64,000 nt of DNA from CAYNWK01 sp964400875. GTDB lineage: Bacteria; Chloroflexota; Anaerolineae; Anaerolineales; UBA4823. This document shows, piece by piece, positions 8,053 to 17,264 of the stretch (position 1 is its first letter; every line of letters starts with the position of its first letter). Location of the stretch: assembly GCA_964400875.1 (NCBI GenBank), contig CAYNWK010000005.1, positions 1 through 64,000 on the forward strand. The letters run 5' to 3'. Under the pieces are notes generated by a model. It was given only the letters and a program-made list of their open reading frames with translations. It had not been told where the DNA came from and ran no database searches. The translations under genes and the position numbers were made by a program.

Positions 8053-9162
8053 TTATCGTGTTGAATCGGATGCCGCTTGATTTTCTGCAAGAACTAATTG
8101 GGCGATTTTTTCGTAGGATTCTTTGACTTTGAGTTTGTCCAGTTCACTTTTAACCGCGGCGAGTTTGAGGCTCGCAGGCATGGGTAGCGGAATTTGGGGT
8201 TCGAGATCGCAGATATAGATCATATGTGTGCCGGTCGCGGTGGGCAGCAACTGAAAAGTGATTGTCATGAATACGGCTTTCAGGACATCTTGAGTGACGG
8301 TGAAATAATCAAACGGCCGCCAGTCTAACACCGTTTCAATCATCGCGAGATTTTTACCGTGCATGCAGTGATTGACGGCGCCGACAGAGGTGCGGCCATT
8401 CGGCATGAAGAAAGGGAATATATGTCGATCGGCATATTCCCACTGCAGACGTTTCTGCGGATCGTTGAGCCAATCCCACACGACCGGCGGCGGGGCGGGA
8501 TAATCGAACTCGTAAATCAGATCGGCTTCGGACTGATCGACGAGCACCCGGCGAAGATCACGCATGGTTTGATAGCGATCTTTGAGATTAGCGACAAATA
8601 TCTTTACCTCACCGATGTCGTACGTCTCGCTCATTTCTTGAAGCCCATCTGGTTTCAGCCCGACGTGCGACAGGGCTTGGGCGGTGAACAGCGCATAGGC
8701 GCGCCAGCCGCTTTCATCGGCGATGTGATTTTTGAGCAGGCGGTGAATGAGGTTGACATCGGTGCCGACCATTTCACGATAACCGCCGATGTTTTGAACA
8801 ATGTAGTCGCCATAATGCGCCATAAATTTTAGATCGAGCGATGGGATGTTGCGGCAGGCATTGCACTGACAAGTGGTTCGACGGCGAATAGCTTCTTGAT
8901 GATCTTTGAAAGCCGCATAGGTGGACTCGATCAGTTCGAGCAGAGTTTCACCGCGCTTCAGTTTTTCATCGGACGCGAAGGCGAAGATGGCATCGCCTTC
9001 AAGTTTGGATAAGGTGAAAACGGTTGTAACGTGTTTGAGGACCAATTCCAGCAGTTCGCTGAGAATATCGTGTGCGTGTTCCAGTTCGCTCTCGGCGACG
9101 AACGAGCTGTAGCCGGAGATGTCGGCGAGTATTAAGTAGCCATGTTGTGTTTTGGTGTCCAT
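8053..9162 (-). CDS. DUF2652 (cyclase-like) protein fused to a SRPBCC domain
   Basis: 369 residues, ATG preceded by GAAGGAAA. The N-terminal part (about 8-200) begins YLILADISGYSSFV and contains KLEGDAIFAF (53-62), features of DUF2652 proteins. Those are distant relatives of class III nucleotidyl cyclases, in which the first aspartate and the GDA motif correspond to the metal site. A CNAC pair lies near residue 98. Residues about 217-360 form a SRPBCC/polyketide-cyclase-like lipid-binding domain (DYPAPPPVVWDWLNDP, then RTSVGAVNHCMHGK). Whether it makes a cyclic nucleotide is unknown. The gene stands alone, convergent with nothing, and diverges from the membrane protein at 9384. Confidence 0.7.
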   Translation of the reverse strand: MDTKTQHGYLILADISGYSSFVAESELEHAHDILSELLELVLKHVTTVFTLSKLEGDAIFAFASDEKLKRGETLLELIESTYAAFKDHQEAIRRRTTCQCNACRNIPSLDLKFMAHYGDYIVQNIGGYREMVGTDVNLIHRLLKNHIADESGWRAYALFTAQALSHVGLKPDGLQEMSETYDIGEVKIFVANLKDRYQTMRDLRRVLVDQSEADLIYEFDYPAPPPVVWDWLNDPQKRLQWEYADRHIFPFFMPNGRTSVGAVNHCMHGKNLAMIETVLDWRPFDYFTVTQDVLKAVFMTITFQLLPTATGTHMIYICDLEPQIPLPMPASLKLAAVKSELDKLKVKESYEKIAQLVLAENQAASDSTR

Positions 9163-9383
9163 GCTTTTCCTTCAAGGGCAGATCTAATTTCTCAAAACCA
9201 GGAAATGTAAGTGAATATATCACCGGTTATGACGGAGTTTACCATAACGCGTATTGAATCGATTAATTTGGAGAGTTTGTGTTGTCCGTGCTTTGATTTT
9301 CTTGTATACTGATTTTCTGAATTGTCAGGATGCGGAAGAATCACCGGTTTTCACAGGAAAACATGATCAAGAGGAGCTAAGCA

Positions 9384-9779
9384 ATGCGATTCGCAAAGAT
9401 TGGATCGGCTCTGTATATTCTCTGGGGGTTGCTCCATCTTGGCGCGGCTTTCGAGGAATTTTCACTCGGGGCGAGCGTCGATGCGGGATTGGTTCAAGGC
9501 AAGCTCTATCAAGGCGCCTGGAACTTGCTCTTTTTCTCACTCGCCAGCATTCTTATCGCCGTTGTATTCAACTGGAAGAACAGCGTCCTGGGCTACTGGC
9601 TTAACCTGGCCGTGGTCAGCGTCGCTGATATCGGCTTCTTGATCTTCGTCTTTTTCCCTGGTTATGTGGCTCCGATCCCAGGTATCTTTGGACCGGTGTT
9701 GTGGATTTCGGCGGCGATCTTCACCACCATCGGCGTGAGGATGAGACCGGCCAGCCAATTCCAAACCAATCCGGGTTAA
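9384..9779 (+). CDS. Small four-helix membrane protein of unknown function
   Basis: 131 residues, ATG with GAGGAG nine bases upstream. Four hydrophobic stretches are visible (about 7-25, 45-63, 70-92, 98-116), the first containing ALYILWGLLHLGAA and the last GPVLWISAAIFTTIGV. The overall look is that of small DUF-type integral membrane proteins around 130 residues long; no catalytic or binding motif is seen. It is followed after 73 bases by the molybdenum hydroxylase gene on the same strand and could be co-transcribed, but nothing in it suggests a specific link. Confidence 0.6.
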   Translation: MRFAKIGSALYILWGLLHLGAAFEEFSLGASVDAGLVQGKLYQGAWNLLFFSLASILIAVVFNWKNSVLGYWLNLAVVSVADIGFLIFVFFPGYVAPIPGIFGPVLWISAAIFTTIGVRMRPASQFQTNPG

Positions 9780-9852
9780 ATCAGGGGCGCGCCTTTTGGC
9801 CCGGTTCGTGGACGAAAGCCCTCTTTGCTCTATTCATTAGGAGAATCTCTTT

Positions 9853-12543
9853 ATGCCTCCAGTCATCAGCCTGCAGGTCAACGGTGCGAATCACGAGATC
9901 GAAGTTGATCCTGAAACGCCTCTGCTCTTCGTGCTGCGCAATGACTTGGGGCTGAAGGGCGTCAAATACGGCTGCGGCTCTGAACAATGCGGGGCCTGTA
10001 AAGCCCTGGTCGATGGTCACGCTGTGCCGACCTGCCAGCTGCCGATCAAGAACGTAATTGGTGCAGAGATCGTCACCATCGAAGGTTTCGGCACGCCGGA
10101 TAACCTCCATCCTCTGCAGGAAGCTTTTATCGAAGAGCAGGCCTTGCAGTGCGGTTACTGCACCTCGGGCATGATCACAGCCGCACAAGGGCTGCTCAAC
10201 CGCACCCGCTATCCAACGGATGAAGAAATCCGTGAAGGAATGGGCGAGAACCTGTGCCGCTGCGGCGTCCACGATCGCGTGCGGCGGGCGATTAAACTGC
10301 GCATCGGGCGCCCAGAAGCGCAGCTGAGCTATCGGGTCATCTCCGGTGAGGCGCTGCCATCTGATTCCGGGGTAAGCTCCCAAATCCAGGAATGGCCCAA
10401 TTCCCTGCTACGGAATCCCGATCTCGATGCCTGGATGCGCATCAATTCCGATGGAACGGTCACCGTTCGGGCTGGCAAGGTCGAGTACGGGCAGGGGATC
10501 AAGACCGCCCTGGCGCAGATCGCCGCCGAGGAGCTGGATGTCTCCTTACAGCGTATTCGCATGTCGCCAGTGGATACGGACCTCTCTCCCGACGAAGGCC
10601 TGACAGTCGGCAGCACCTCGCTGGAAAGTTCCGGTCGCGCCGTTCGCTTGGTCGCTGCCGAGGTCAAACAGATTTTACTGACCATTGCTTATGAGGAACT
10701 GGAGGCCCCGCTTGAACGCCTGACGGTGCGCGACGGTACCATCACCGATCCGGTCTCCGGGCGCAGCACAACCTACTGGGAGCTCTACGGGGACCAGCGT
10801 TTCGGGCGCCAGTACAAGGGACTGGGAAAGCCGAAGCCGACAGCCTCCTTTGAGATCGTCGGTACCGCGGCCAGGCGGGTCGATCTGCTCGAAAAAGTCA
10901 CTGGCGCTCCGGTTTATGTCCACGACCTGGACTTACCCGGCAGGTTGCACGCCCGGGTACTGCGCCCGCCGCATTATTCCGCCCGTCTGGTCTCCGTAGT
11001 TCTGGATACCGTCCGCCGGATACCAGGAGTCAGACATGTGGTGCGGGATGGGAGTTTTTTGGCCGTGGTCGCAGAGCGTGAAGACCAGGCGATCAATGCC
11101 TTGGGTGCCCTCCGATCCCGAGCTGTCTGGGAGGGAGAGGCTGACTTCCCGCCAGCATCGGCTCTCTACGAACATCTTCTGCATGCGCCAGCCGAATCCT
11201 TCCTGGTAGTAAACGGCGCATCCACCGACGAGCCCATCCCGCCAATCGCCGCGCCGGAGAGCGCGTCGCATACCTTGAGCGCTGCTTATTATCGACCCTA
11301 CCAGATGCACGCTTCGCTGGGACCTTCGGCAGCTGTCGCTCAGTATGTGGAGGGCAAGTTAACGATTTGGGCACACAGCCAGGGCGTTTATCCCATCCGA
11401 GCGGCGATCGCTCCCATCGTCGGTATGGAAGAAGAAGATATCCACGTGATCCATGTGGAAGGGCCGGGCTGTTACGGGCACAACGGGGCCGACGACGCTG
11501 CCCTGGACGCCGCTATTCTAGCCCGCAAGTTGAAAGGTGTGCCTATATCCGTCCAGTGGATGCGGGCTGATGAGCACACCTGGGAACCTTACGGCCCCGC
11601 CATGGTCGTAAAGATGCAGGCCAGCGTTGGCACCGCGGGTGATGTGATCGATTGGAACCACGATGTCTGGAGCTACCCACACCTGGGTCGGCCGCGCGGC
11701 GGCGGAAGGCAATCCGGCTTGCTGGCGGCCTGGCATCTCCAAGAGCCCTGGGATAAAGTCCAGAGCATGCCCATTCACGTTACGCACATCGGCAGCCACC
11801 GCAACGCCGATCCTTTATACACCTTCCCACATAAGCGGATCGTCAAGCATTTCGTTCCGGAAAGTCCCTTGCGGGTCTCCGCGCTGCGCAGCCTGGGAGC
11901 GTTCGGCAACGTCTTCGCGATCGAATCGTTCATGGACGAGCTAGCCGAGTCAGTGAGGATGGACCCGGTCGAATTCCGCCTGCGCCATCTAAAGGACGAG
12001 CGCGCCAGGGCCGTCATCCGCGCCGCAGTGGAGGCAGCTGGCTGGGGGCAGCGCCAGTCTTTGGAAAAAGGCCATGGCCGCGGCATCGCCTTCGCCCAGT
12101 ACAAGAACCGGCAGTGTTATGCAGCCGTCGTGGTCGAACTGCACGTTGACCGCAAAAGCGGGGCGATTCGGCTCAAACGTGTCGTGATCGCTGCTAACGC
12201 CGGGCAGGTCGTCAACCCGGATGGGCTCAGCAACCAGCTGGAGGGTGGTTTCGTCCAGGCCGCCAGCTGGACTCTCAAAGAGCAGGTCGATTTCGATGAG
12301 CGCGGCATCCGGTCCGCAGATTGGGACAGCTACCCCATCCTGCGCTTCCCCGAGGCGCCTAAAATCGAGACCGTATTGATCGATCGCCCTGAGCTGCCCT
12401 TCCTGGGCAGCGGTGAAGCGGCGCTAGGGCCTGCGCCCGCGGCTATTGCCAACGCAGTTTTCGATGCTGCAGGCGTGCGTTTGCGGGAAATTCCGTTTAC
12501 ACCCGAAAGGGTCAGGGCGGCTTTGGGACAAAAAAGACCCTAA
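9853..12543 (+). CDS. Single-chain molybdenum hydroxylase: 2Fe-2S subunit fused to Mo-binding subunit
   Basis: 896 residues with AGGAGA before the ATG. Residues 1-155 are the two-cluster iron-sulfur subunit: C41/C46/C49/C61 (plant-ferredoxin type), then C100/C103 and C135/C137 (QCGYCTSG, NLCRCG). From about 185 onward comes the molybdopterin-cytosine-dinucleotide domain of the isoquinoline-1-oxidoreductase (IorB)/nicotinate dehydrogenase type, starting AWMRINSDGTVTVRAGKVEYGQG. It includes a hammerhead region near 335-420, and GSGEAALGP near the C-terminus carries the catalytic glutamate. There is no FAD domain and no signal peptide. It should hydroxylate an N-heterocycle or oxidise an aldehyde and pass electrons to an external carrier. 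The fused layout is unusual because IorA and IorB are normally separate chains. The substrate is unknown. Confidence 0.85.
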   Translation: MPPVISLQVNGANHEIEVDPETPLLFVLRNDLGLKGVKYGCGSEQCGACKALVDGHAVPTCQLPIKNVIGAEIVTIEGFGTPDNLHPLQEAFIEEQALQCGYCTSGMITAAQGLLNRTRYPTDEEIREGMGENLCRCGVHDRVRRAIKLRIGRPEAQLSYRVISGEALPSDSGVSSQIQEWPNSLLRNPDLDAWMRINSDGTVTVRAGKVEYGQGIKTALAQIAAEELDVSLQRIRMSPVDTDLSPDEGLTVGSTSLESSGRAVRLVAAEVKQILLTIAYEELEAPLERLTVRDGTITDPVSGRSTTYWELYGDQRFGRQYKGLGKPKPTASFEIVGTAARRVDLLEKVTGAPVYVHDLDLPGRLHARVLRPPHYSARLVSVVLDTVRRIPGVRHVVRDGSFLAVVAEREDQAINALGALRSRAVWEGEADFPPASALYEHLLHAPAESFLVVNGASTDEPIPPIAAPESASHTLSAAYYRPYQMHASLGPSAAVAQYVEGKLTIWAHSQGVYPIRAAIAPIVGMEEEDIHVIHVEGPGCYGHNGADDAALDAAILARKLKGVPISVQWMRADEHTWEPYGPAMVVKMQASVGTAGDVIDWNHDVWSYPHLGRPRGGGRQSGLLAAWHLQEPWDKVQSMPIHVTHIGSHRNADPLYTFPHKRIVKHFVPESPLRVSALRSLGAFGNVFAIESFMDELAESVRMDPVEFRLRHLKDERARAVIRAAVEAAGWGQRQSLEKGHGRGIAFAQYKNRQCYAAVVVELHVDRKSGAIRLKRVVIAANAGQVVNPDGLSNQLEGGFVQAASWTLKEQVDFDERGIRSADWDSYPILRFPEAPKIETVLIDRPELPFLGSGEAALGPAPAAIANAVFDAAGVRLREIPFTPERVRAALGQKRP

Positions 12544-12597
12544 TGGTACAATATGGGTCATTAACCGTATCCCAAACACATAAAGGAGAGAACTGCG

Positions 12598-13278
12598 ATG
12601 GATACTCACCCGGCCCTCGATAACCTGGACCGCCTGATTGCGTCCCGATCGATCCTGAAACATCCCTTTTACCAGGCTTGGCAGCGTGGAGATTTGACCC
12701 ACGGACAGCTGGCCGCCTACGCGGAGATTTATTACCCGCACGTAGCAGCTTTTCCCGGATACCTGGAGGCGGCCATCGAAATGGCGGGTGATGCCGAGGT
12801 GCGAGCCGAGTTGCAGGATAACCTCGCCGACGAACTTTCCAACCCGAAGGCGCACAACGAGTTGTGGTTGGATTTCGCTGAAGGACTTGGCCTGGAACGT
12901 GAGAGCGTTTCCAGCGCGGGGCCGAGGGCGGCAGCCCGAACCATCGTTGAGAAGTTTGAAGGTCTGTCTCGTGGGGAGAGCGGTGAGGCCCTGGCGGCGC
13001 TGTACGCCTACGAATCGCAACAGCCGGAGGTCTCCAAGCAGAAAATGGACGGTCTGCGCCAGTTTTACGGCGTGGATGACCCGGCGACGTTAGCTTATTT
13101 CAAGGTGCATGCGGTCGCCGATCTCGAACATCGAGAAGGAGAGCGCCAGGCGCTTTCCCGCCTTCTAGAGAACGGAACTACGGCGGAGACGATCTACCAG
13201 GCAGCCGAGCAAGCCCTGACGGCCTATTGGGGCCTGCTGGACGGGATTTGCACAGCAGCGGATATCCCCTGTGAATGA
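12598..13278 (+). CDS. CADD/PqqC-like diiron protein, probable self-sacrificing p-aminobenzoate synthase
   Basis: 226 residues, AAGGAGAG before the ATG. The all-helical sequence aligns by eye along its whole length with Chlamydia CADD: HPFYQAW, YAEIYYPHVAAFPGYL, DELSNPKAHNELW, ALYAYESQQPEVSKQKMDGL and YFKVHAVADLEHR all have close counterparts. CADD makes p-aminobenzoate for folate from its own tyrosine and lysine side chains at a metal centre. The residues reported for this (Tyr27, Tyr141, Lys152 in CADD) correspond here to Tyr25, Tyr138 and Lys149. Metal ligands include Glu79, His86, Glu139, His171, Asp175 and His178. It sits 54 bases after the molybdenum hydroxylase on the same strand. Alternatives are PqqC- or TenA-like oxygenases. 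Confidence 0.8.
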   Translation: MDTHPALDNLDRLIASRSILKHPFYQAWQRGDLTHGQLAAYAEIYYPHVAAFPGYLEAAIEMAGDAEVRAELQDNLADELSNPKAHNELWLDFAEGLGLERESVSSAGPRAAARTIVEKFEGLSRGESGEALAALYAYESQQPEVSKQKMDGLRQFYGVDDPATLAYFKVHAVADLEHREGERQALSRLLENGTTAETIYQAAEQALTAYWGLLDGICTAADIPCE

Positions 13279-13365
13279 AGGTTCGCCCGGCCCTGAACGA
13301 AATATGACGCCGTAAAACTGACCCTTCTCAAACATGGCCGTCTCTGATAACATTATGTGTTACTG

Positions 13366-13394
13366 ACGACCTCGGCCCGAGGGGCCGGGGTCGT
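13366..13394 (+). terminator. GC-rich hairpin between the CADD-like gene and typA
   Basis: A 12-bp stem (13366-13377 with 13383-13394, one G-T pair) with a 5-nt loop lies 87 bases after the CADD-like stop. No clear T-run follows, so termination may be weak or factor-dependent. A TATAAT at 13405-13410 just after it could be the -10 of typA, but I see no convincing -35. Confidence 0.5.
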
Positions 13395-13525
13395 CGTTCG
13401 TCGTTATAATATGGAGATCGGCATTTAGAGAAAAGATGGGCTGTATTCGCGGGCAAAACCAGCAAGTGCAACTTCAACTCTCTGTGATGCGCAAATAATC
13501 CGCTGAAGTAAGGTTCTGAATAGGT

Positions 13526-15367
13526 ATGCTGACAGCAAGAGAAGATCTTCGCAATATCGCCATCATCGCCCACGTCGATCATGGCAAAACGACCCTGGTG
13601 GATGGTCTGTTAAAGCAGGCGAGCGTTTTTCGCGAAAACCAGACGGTCGCCGAACGTGTGATGGATTCGAATGAACTGGAGCGGGAACGCGGCATCACGA
13701 TCCTGGCCAAGAACACCGCCATCGAAGTCTGGGACGAGACCAGCCAGCAGATGGTTAAGATCAACATCGTGGATACGCCGGGTCACGCCGATTTTGGCGG
13801 TGAGGTCGAGCGGGTGATGAATATGGTCGATGGGGTATTGCTGCTGGTTGACGCCGCAGAGGGACCTAAAGCGCAAACCCGTTTTGTGTTGAAAAAAGCC
13901 CTGGAGATGGGCCACCGCGCCATCGTGGTGATCAACAAGGTCGATCGCAAAGACGCCGATCCGGAACGGGTGCTCAACCAGACTTTTGACCTGTTCATCG
14001 ATTTAGGCGCCAGCGACGAACAAGCTGATTTTCCGGTCGTTTATGCGAACGCGGTTACTGCCCGAGCCGGTTTGACGCCTGACCTGGGACCAGATTTGCA
14101 GCCGCTCTTTGAGGCGATCTTGCAGCATATTCCTGCGCCCCAGGTAGAAGTCGACGCGCCTTTACAGATGCTGGTGACCTCGCTGGGCTACAACGACTAC
14201 CGCGGCGTTACTGCAGTTGGGAGGATTTTCGGCGGCAAGGTCCGGGCTGGCCAGGCGTTGGCTCGCCTGACCGTGCAGGGGCAGAATCTTCCGGAACAGG
14301 CGCGTTACCTTTATGTGCACCAAGGACTGGACTTGGTGGAAGTCGAGCAAGCCGCGGCCGGGGAGATCGTCTCTCTGGCGGGGCTGGAAGGCATCGGCAT
14401 CGGGGAGACCCTGGCCGATCCGGAAGACCCGCATGCGCTGCCGCCCATCCGCGTGGAAGAGCCGACTGTGCGGATGACCTTTGGGGTTAACACTTCGCCG
14501 TTTTCGGGGCGAGAGGGGCGCTGGAACACCTCGCGCAAATTGCGCGCCCGGCTCTTCGACGAACTGCGCACCAACGTGGCGCTGCGTGTAGCCGAGATGG
14601 ACAGCGCGGATACCTTTTTAGTTTCCGGGCGTGGGGAACTGCACCTGGCGATCCTGATCGAGACCATGCGGCGGGAAGGCTATGAATTTCAAGTCTCCAG
14701 GCCGGATGTGATCCTGCGCGAAAACGAGGTTGGCGAGACCCTGGAGCCGTTTGAAGAAGTGCACATCGAAACGACCTCCGAATCGGTCGGGGTGGTGGTC
14801 GAACTGCTTGGCGCCCGGCGCGGGCAGATGCTCGACATGCAAGACAACCAGGAAGGCAACGTCAGTTTGACGTTCCTGGCGCCAACGCGCGGGCTATTAG
14901 GCTTTCGCTACCAGTTTCTGACCGCCACGCGCGGCGCCGGCGTGATGCAAACTCTTTTCCACGGCTATCTGCCCCAAACCGGCTCGATCGCTGGGCGTTC
15001 CACCGGCTCACTGATCTCCTGGGAGACCGGCGTGACCACGGCCTACGGGCTGAAAAACGCCGAAGAACGCGGCGTGTTGTTCTACGATCCAGGTGAAGAA
15101 GTATACGAAGGCATGGTTGTGGGTGAGAATCAGCGTCCCGGCGACCTGGCGGTGAATGTATGCAAGAAGAAGCACCTGACCAACATGCGCGCAGCGCGAG
15201 GAGATATGGAGATACGGCTGACGCCGCCGCGCCGCATGAGCCTGGATGAGGCCATCGAGTACTTGGCTGATGACGAGCTTTTAGAAGTGACCCCGCTCAA
15301 TTACCGCGTCCGCAAGCACGTGCTGGATGCGTCCGACCGCGCCAAACAAAAAAACAAAACGACCTAA
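13526..15367 (+). CDS. typA: Ribosome-associated GTPase TypA/BipA
   Basis: 613 residues, the normal length. The translational-GTPase motifs are in place: AHVDHGKTT at 15-23 (G1), RERGITI in switch [16 protein letters not shown] (G3) and VINKVDR (G4). Elongation-factor domains II, III and V and the BipA-specific C-terminal domain follow ([25 protein letters not shown]). TypA binds the ribosome at the EF-G site and aids 50S assembly and stress or cold adaptation. It is a lone gene: the lipoprotein gene on the other strand ends two bases after its stop codon, so transcription converges here with no spacer and no visible terminator hairpin. Confidence 0.95.
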   Translation: MLTAREDLRNIAIIAHVDHGKTTLVDGLLKQASVFRENQTVAERVMDSNELERERGITILAKNTAIEVWDETSQQMVKINIVDTPGHADFGGEVERVMNMVDGVLLLVDAAEGPKAQTRFVLKKALEMGHRAIVVINKVDRKDADPERVLNQTFDLFIDLGASDEQADFPVVYANAVTARAGLTPDLGPDLQPLFEAILQHIPAPQVEVDAPLQMLVTSLGYNDYRGVTAVGRIFGGKVRAGQALARLTVQGQNLPEQARYLYVHQGLDLVEVEQAAAGEIVSLAGLEGIGIGETLADPEDPHALPPIRVEEPTVRMTFGVNTSPFSGREGRWNTSRKLRARLFDELRTNVALRVAEMDSADTFLVSGRGELHLAILIETMRREGYEFQVSRPDVILRENEVGETLEPFEEVHIETTSESVGVVVELLGARRGQMLDMQDNQEGNVSLTFLAPTRGLLGFRYQFLTATRGAGVMQTLFHGYLPQTGSIAGRSTGSLISWETGVTTAYGLKNAEERGVLFYDPGEEVYEGMVVGENQRPGDLAVNVCKKKHLTNMRAARGDMEIRLTPPRRMSLDEAIEYLADDELLEVTPLNYRVRKHVLDASDRAKQKNKTT

Positions 15368-15368
15368 G

Positions 15369-16193
15369 CTAAGGCCAGGGAATCTCCACAGGATCGGTAT
15401 AGCCGTGCTTCTCGACGGTATAGAGTTTGCCGCCTGAGGCGCCTGAGCATCCTTCCTGATCATCCTGGAAAGTGTAAGACGTATTGTCCGTCTGTACGGC
15501 GACGCCGATCAGGTTGCCGTTTTGGCAAAGGTTCGCTTCGATCAGGTAGCCGCGATCGTCATCTTCAGTCATCCAAACGCGGTCCCAGGTGATTGTAACC
15601 TGGTCCCCGTCGCGATCAGCCTGGACGTCTTCCGGAGGTCCGTACAGAGTCGAATGCGGTAAAGCAGAATAGTATACGACCACACTCTTTGGGTCGCCGT
15701 CCAGTTCAACTACTGAAGCAGACACCCAGCAGTGCCAGTCTAGGTCGTCCGGCTGGATCCACAGCCAGCTCCCCGAATAATTGCGCCCGTGAACCACCCC
15801 ATGATCGCCCTCGTATAATCCGTGGGCGTACAAGTAGGCTTCGCCCGGTCCGTAGCGGCAATTAGCCTGCATCTGGACGGTCACGTCGGGAAAGTCGAAA
15901 GTAGGGGTCAGCGTGATGGTCGGCGTAGGGCTATCGCTGGGGGTGGGCGTGATCGTCGGGGTGGGCGTGATCGTCGGGGTGCGCGAGGGGGTGGGGGTAT
16001 GCGTGTGGGTTGGGAGCGGAGTCTGCGTAGAGGTTCTGGTGCGGGTGGGCAGGTTGGTGGCGCTGGCGGTCGGAGACGGTTGGAGCAAGGCGAAAACTGG
16101 GTTCGGTCCTCTGCACCCGCTCAATAGAATTGCTGTTAAGAGGCAAAAAAACAGGTATTTTATCTTTGGAATTCTTTGTAATATCCTGAACAT
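15369..16193 (-). CDS. Lipoprotein with Thr/Pro-rich stalk and SH3-type domain
   Basis: 274 residues. The signal peptide ends in the lipobox LLSGC, so the cysteine at about residue 27 should be lipidated. A stalk of TPTPT-type repeats (about 40-95) follows; its DNA is visibly repetitive on the opposite strand (ggcgtgatcgtcggggt twice in tandem). Residues about 100-165 (VQMQANCRYGPGEAYLY, GSWLWIQPDDLDWHCWV) look like a bacterial SH3 domain of the type that binds cell-wall or other ligands. A C-terminal fibronectin-III-like segment (PPEDVQADRDGDQVTITWD) comes last. Such lipoproteins are common in Anaerolineae. No enzyme motif is present. It converges on typA. Confidence 0.75.
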   Translation of the reverse strand: MFRILQRIPKIKYLFFCLLTAILLSGCRGPNPVFALLQPSPTASATNLPTRTRTSTQTPLPTHTHTPTPSRTPTITPTPTITPTPSDSPTPTITLTPTFDFPDVTVQMQANCRYGPGEAYLYAHGLYEGDHGVVHGRNYSGSWLWIQPDDLDWHCWVSASVVELDGDPKSVVVYYSALPHSTLYGPPEDVQADRDGDQVTITWDRVWMTEDDDRGYLIEANLCQNGNLIGVAVQTDNTSYTFQDDQEGCSGASGGKLYTVEKHGYTDPVEIPWP

Positions 16194-16331
16194 TGATAGA
16201 AACAGTGTAGTCTAATTGATTGGTTGCCTAGCATAACGCCGATTCAAAACTGGCGCAATAGCCCTGTAGTATACTGGATTTACACTGCAAGTTGAATTTT
16301 TGACCATTGGCAACCTCTAGGAGGTTCAGTG

Positions 16332-17264
16332 ATGTCTGAGGCATTTGAGCTTTGGGAAAAACCGGAAGCCGAGGCGATCTTTATGCTCGCCGGTTGGCGC
16401 CAATGGGCAGATGCTGGTGGAGTTTCCTCCGCATTGCCCCGTTACCTGGTCCAACAAACCAGCGCGAAACAAATCGGCGCGCTGCGCCCCGATGGCTTTT
16501 ACCTTTTCCAGATTCCCGGCACCCATGATTTGGTGCGGCCCACGGTCAAATTCGCGGAAGGCTACCCGGAGTCCCTGCAAACAAGGCGGAATGAGTTTCA
16601 TTACGCTGAAGTCAACGGAAAGGGCCTGGTGAGCTTCTTGGGGGATGAGCCCCACCTCGACATCGAACGCTATGTCACGGCATTGTTGGATGCAGCCCAA
16701 AGCTTGAACGTTTCACGCATCATCGCTTTTGGTGGCGTTTACGGCGAGCTGCCCTACGAGAAGGAGCGTATGATCTCGGCGGTGTACAGTCGCAAGGCGC
16801 TCAGAGATGAGCTGGAACCCCTGGCGCTCAATTTTTCCGATTACCAGGGAGGCGCCAGCATCGGTTCTTACCTTTGCAAGCGGGCCGGGGAGCGCGAGAT
16901 CGATTACGTCGGGATGTACGCTTTCGTACCGACCTATGATTTTTCGAATTTATCCCAGATTGGCAACACTATTCGCATTGAGAAAGACTATTTAGCCTGG
17001 TTGGGGGTTATGCGGCGGGTGGATTACCTGCTCAAGCTAGGTTTCGATCTGTCCGATTTAGAGCGCAAGAGCGAAAAACTGATCCAGGCGTTTGATGAGA
17101 AGGTCGCCGAGCTCGATGAGACTGCGCCGCAACTGCACGTGCGCGATTACTTCAAACGCCTCTCCGATGAGTTCGATGTGACCTCCTTCGACCCGCTGGA
17201 CGAAATCTGGGAAGAGGAGATGCGCCGTTTGTTCGATAAATTCGAAGGGGATGAGTCGGAATAA
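16332..17264 (+). CDS. PAC2-family protein
   Basis: 310 residues from the ATG at 16332, eight bases after TAGGAGG; the GTG one codon earlier is too close to that site. The sequence has the PAC2 pattern: IFMLAGWRQWADAGG at the start, RIIAFGGVYGELPYEKER near 138-155 and a Gly-Ala-rich SIGSYLC loop. PAC2 proteins share a fold with purine nucleoside phosphorylase-like proteins and, in eukaryotes and archaea, act as proteasome assembly chaperones; in most bacteria the role is unknown. The C-terminal ~70 residues are acidic and helical. It starts an operon: the epimerase gene begins directly after its stop codon. This C-terminal extension is common in actinobacterial and Chloroflexota members. Confidence 0.8.
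   Translation: MSEAFELWEKPEAEAIFMLAGWRQWADAGGVSSALPRYLVQQTSAKQIGALRPDGFYLFQIPGTHDLVRPTVKFAEGYPESLQTRRNEFHYAEVNGKGLVSFLGDEPHLDIERYVTALLDAAQSLNVSRIIAFGGVYGELPYEKERMISAVYSRKALRDELEPLALNFSDYQGGASIGSYLCKRAGEREIDYVGMYAFVPTYDFSNLSQIGNTIRIEKDYLAWLGVMRRVDYLLKLGFDLSDLERKSEKLIQAFDEKVAELDETAPQLHVRDYFKRLSDEFDVTSFDPLDEIWEEEMRRLFDKFEGDESE

Noticed and set aside
15905..16000. Short tandem repeats that might be a CRISPR or satellite
   Set aside because: The repeat encodes the TPTPT linker of the lipoprotein in frame. There are no unique spacers.
15822..16127. Gly/Val-rich open frames antisense to the lipoprotein
   Set aside because: They come from reading the Thr/Pro-repeat DNA of the lipoprotein backwards. 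No ribosome site and no known domain.
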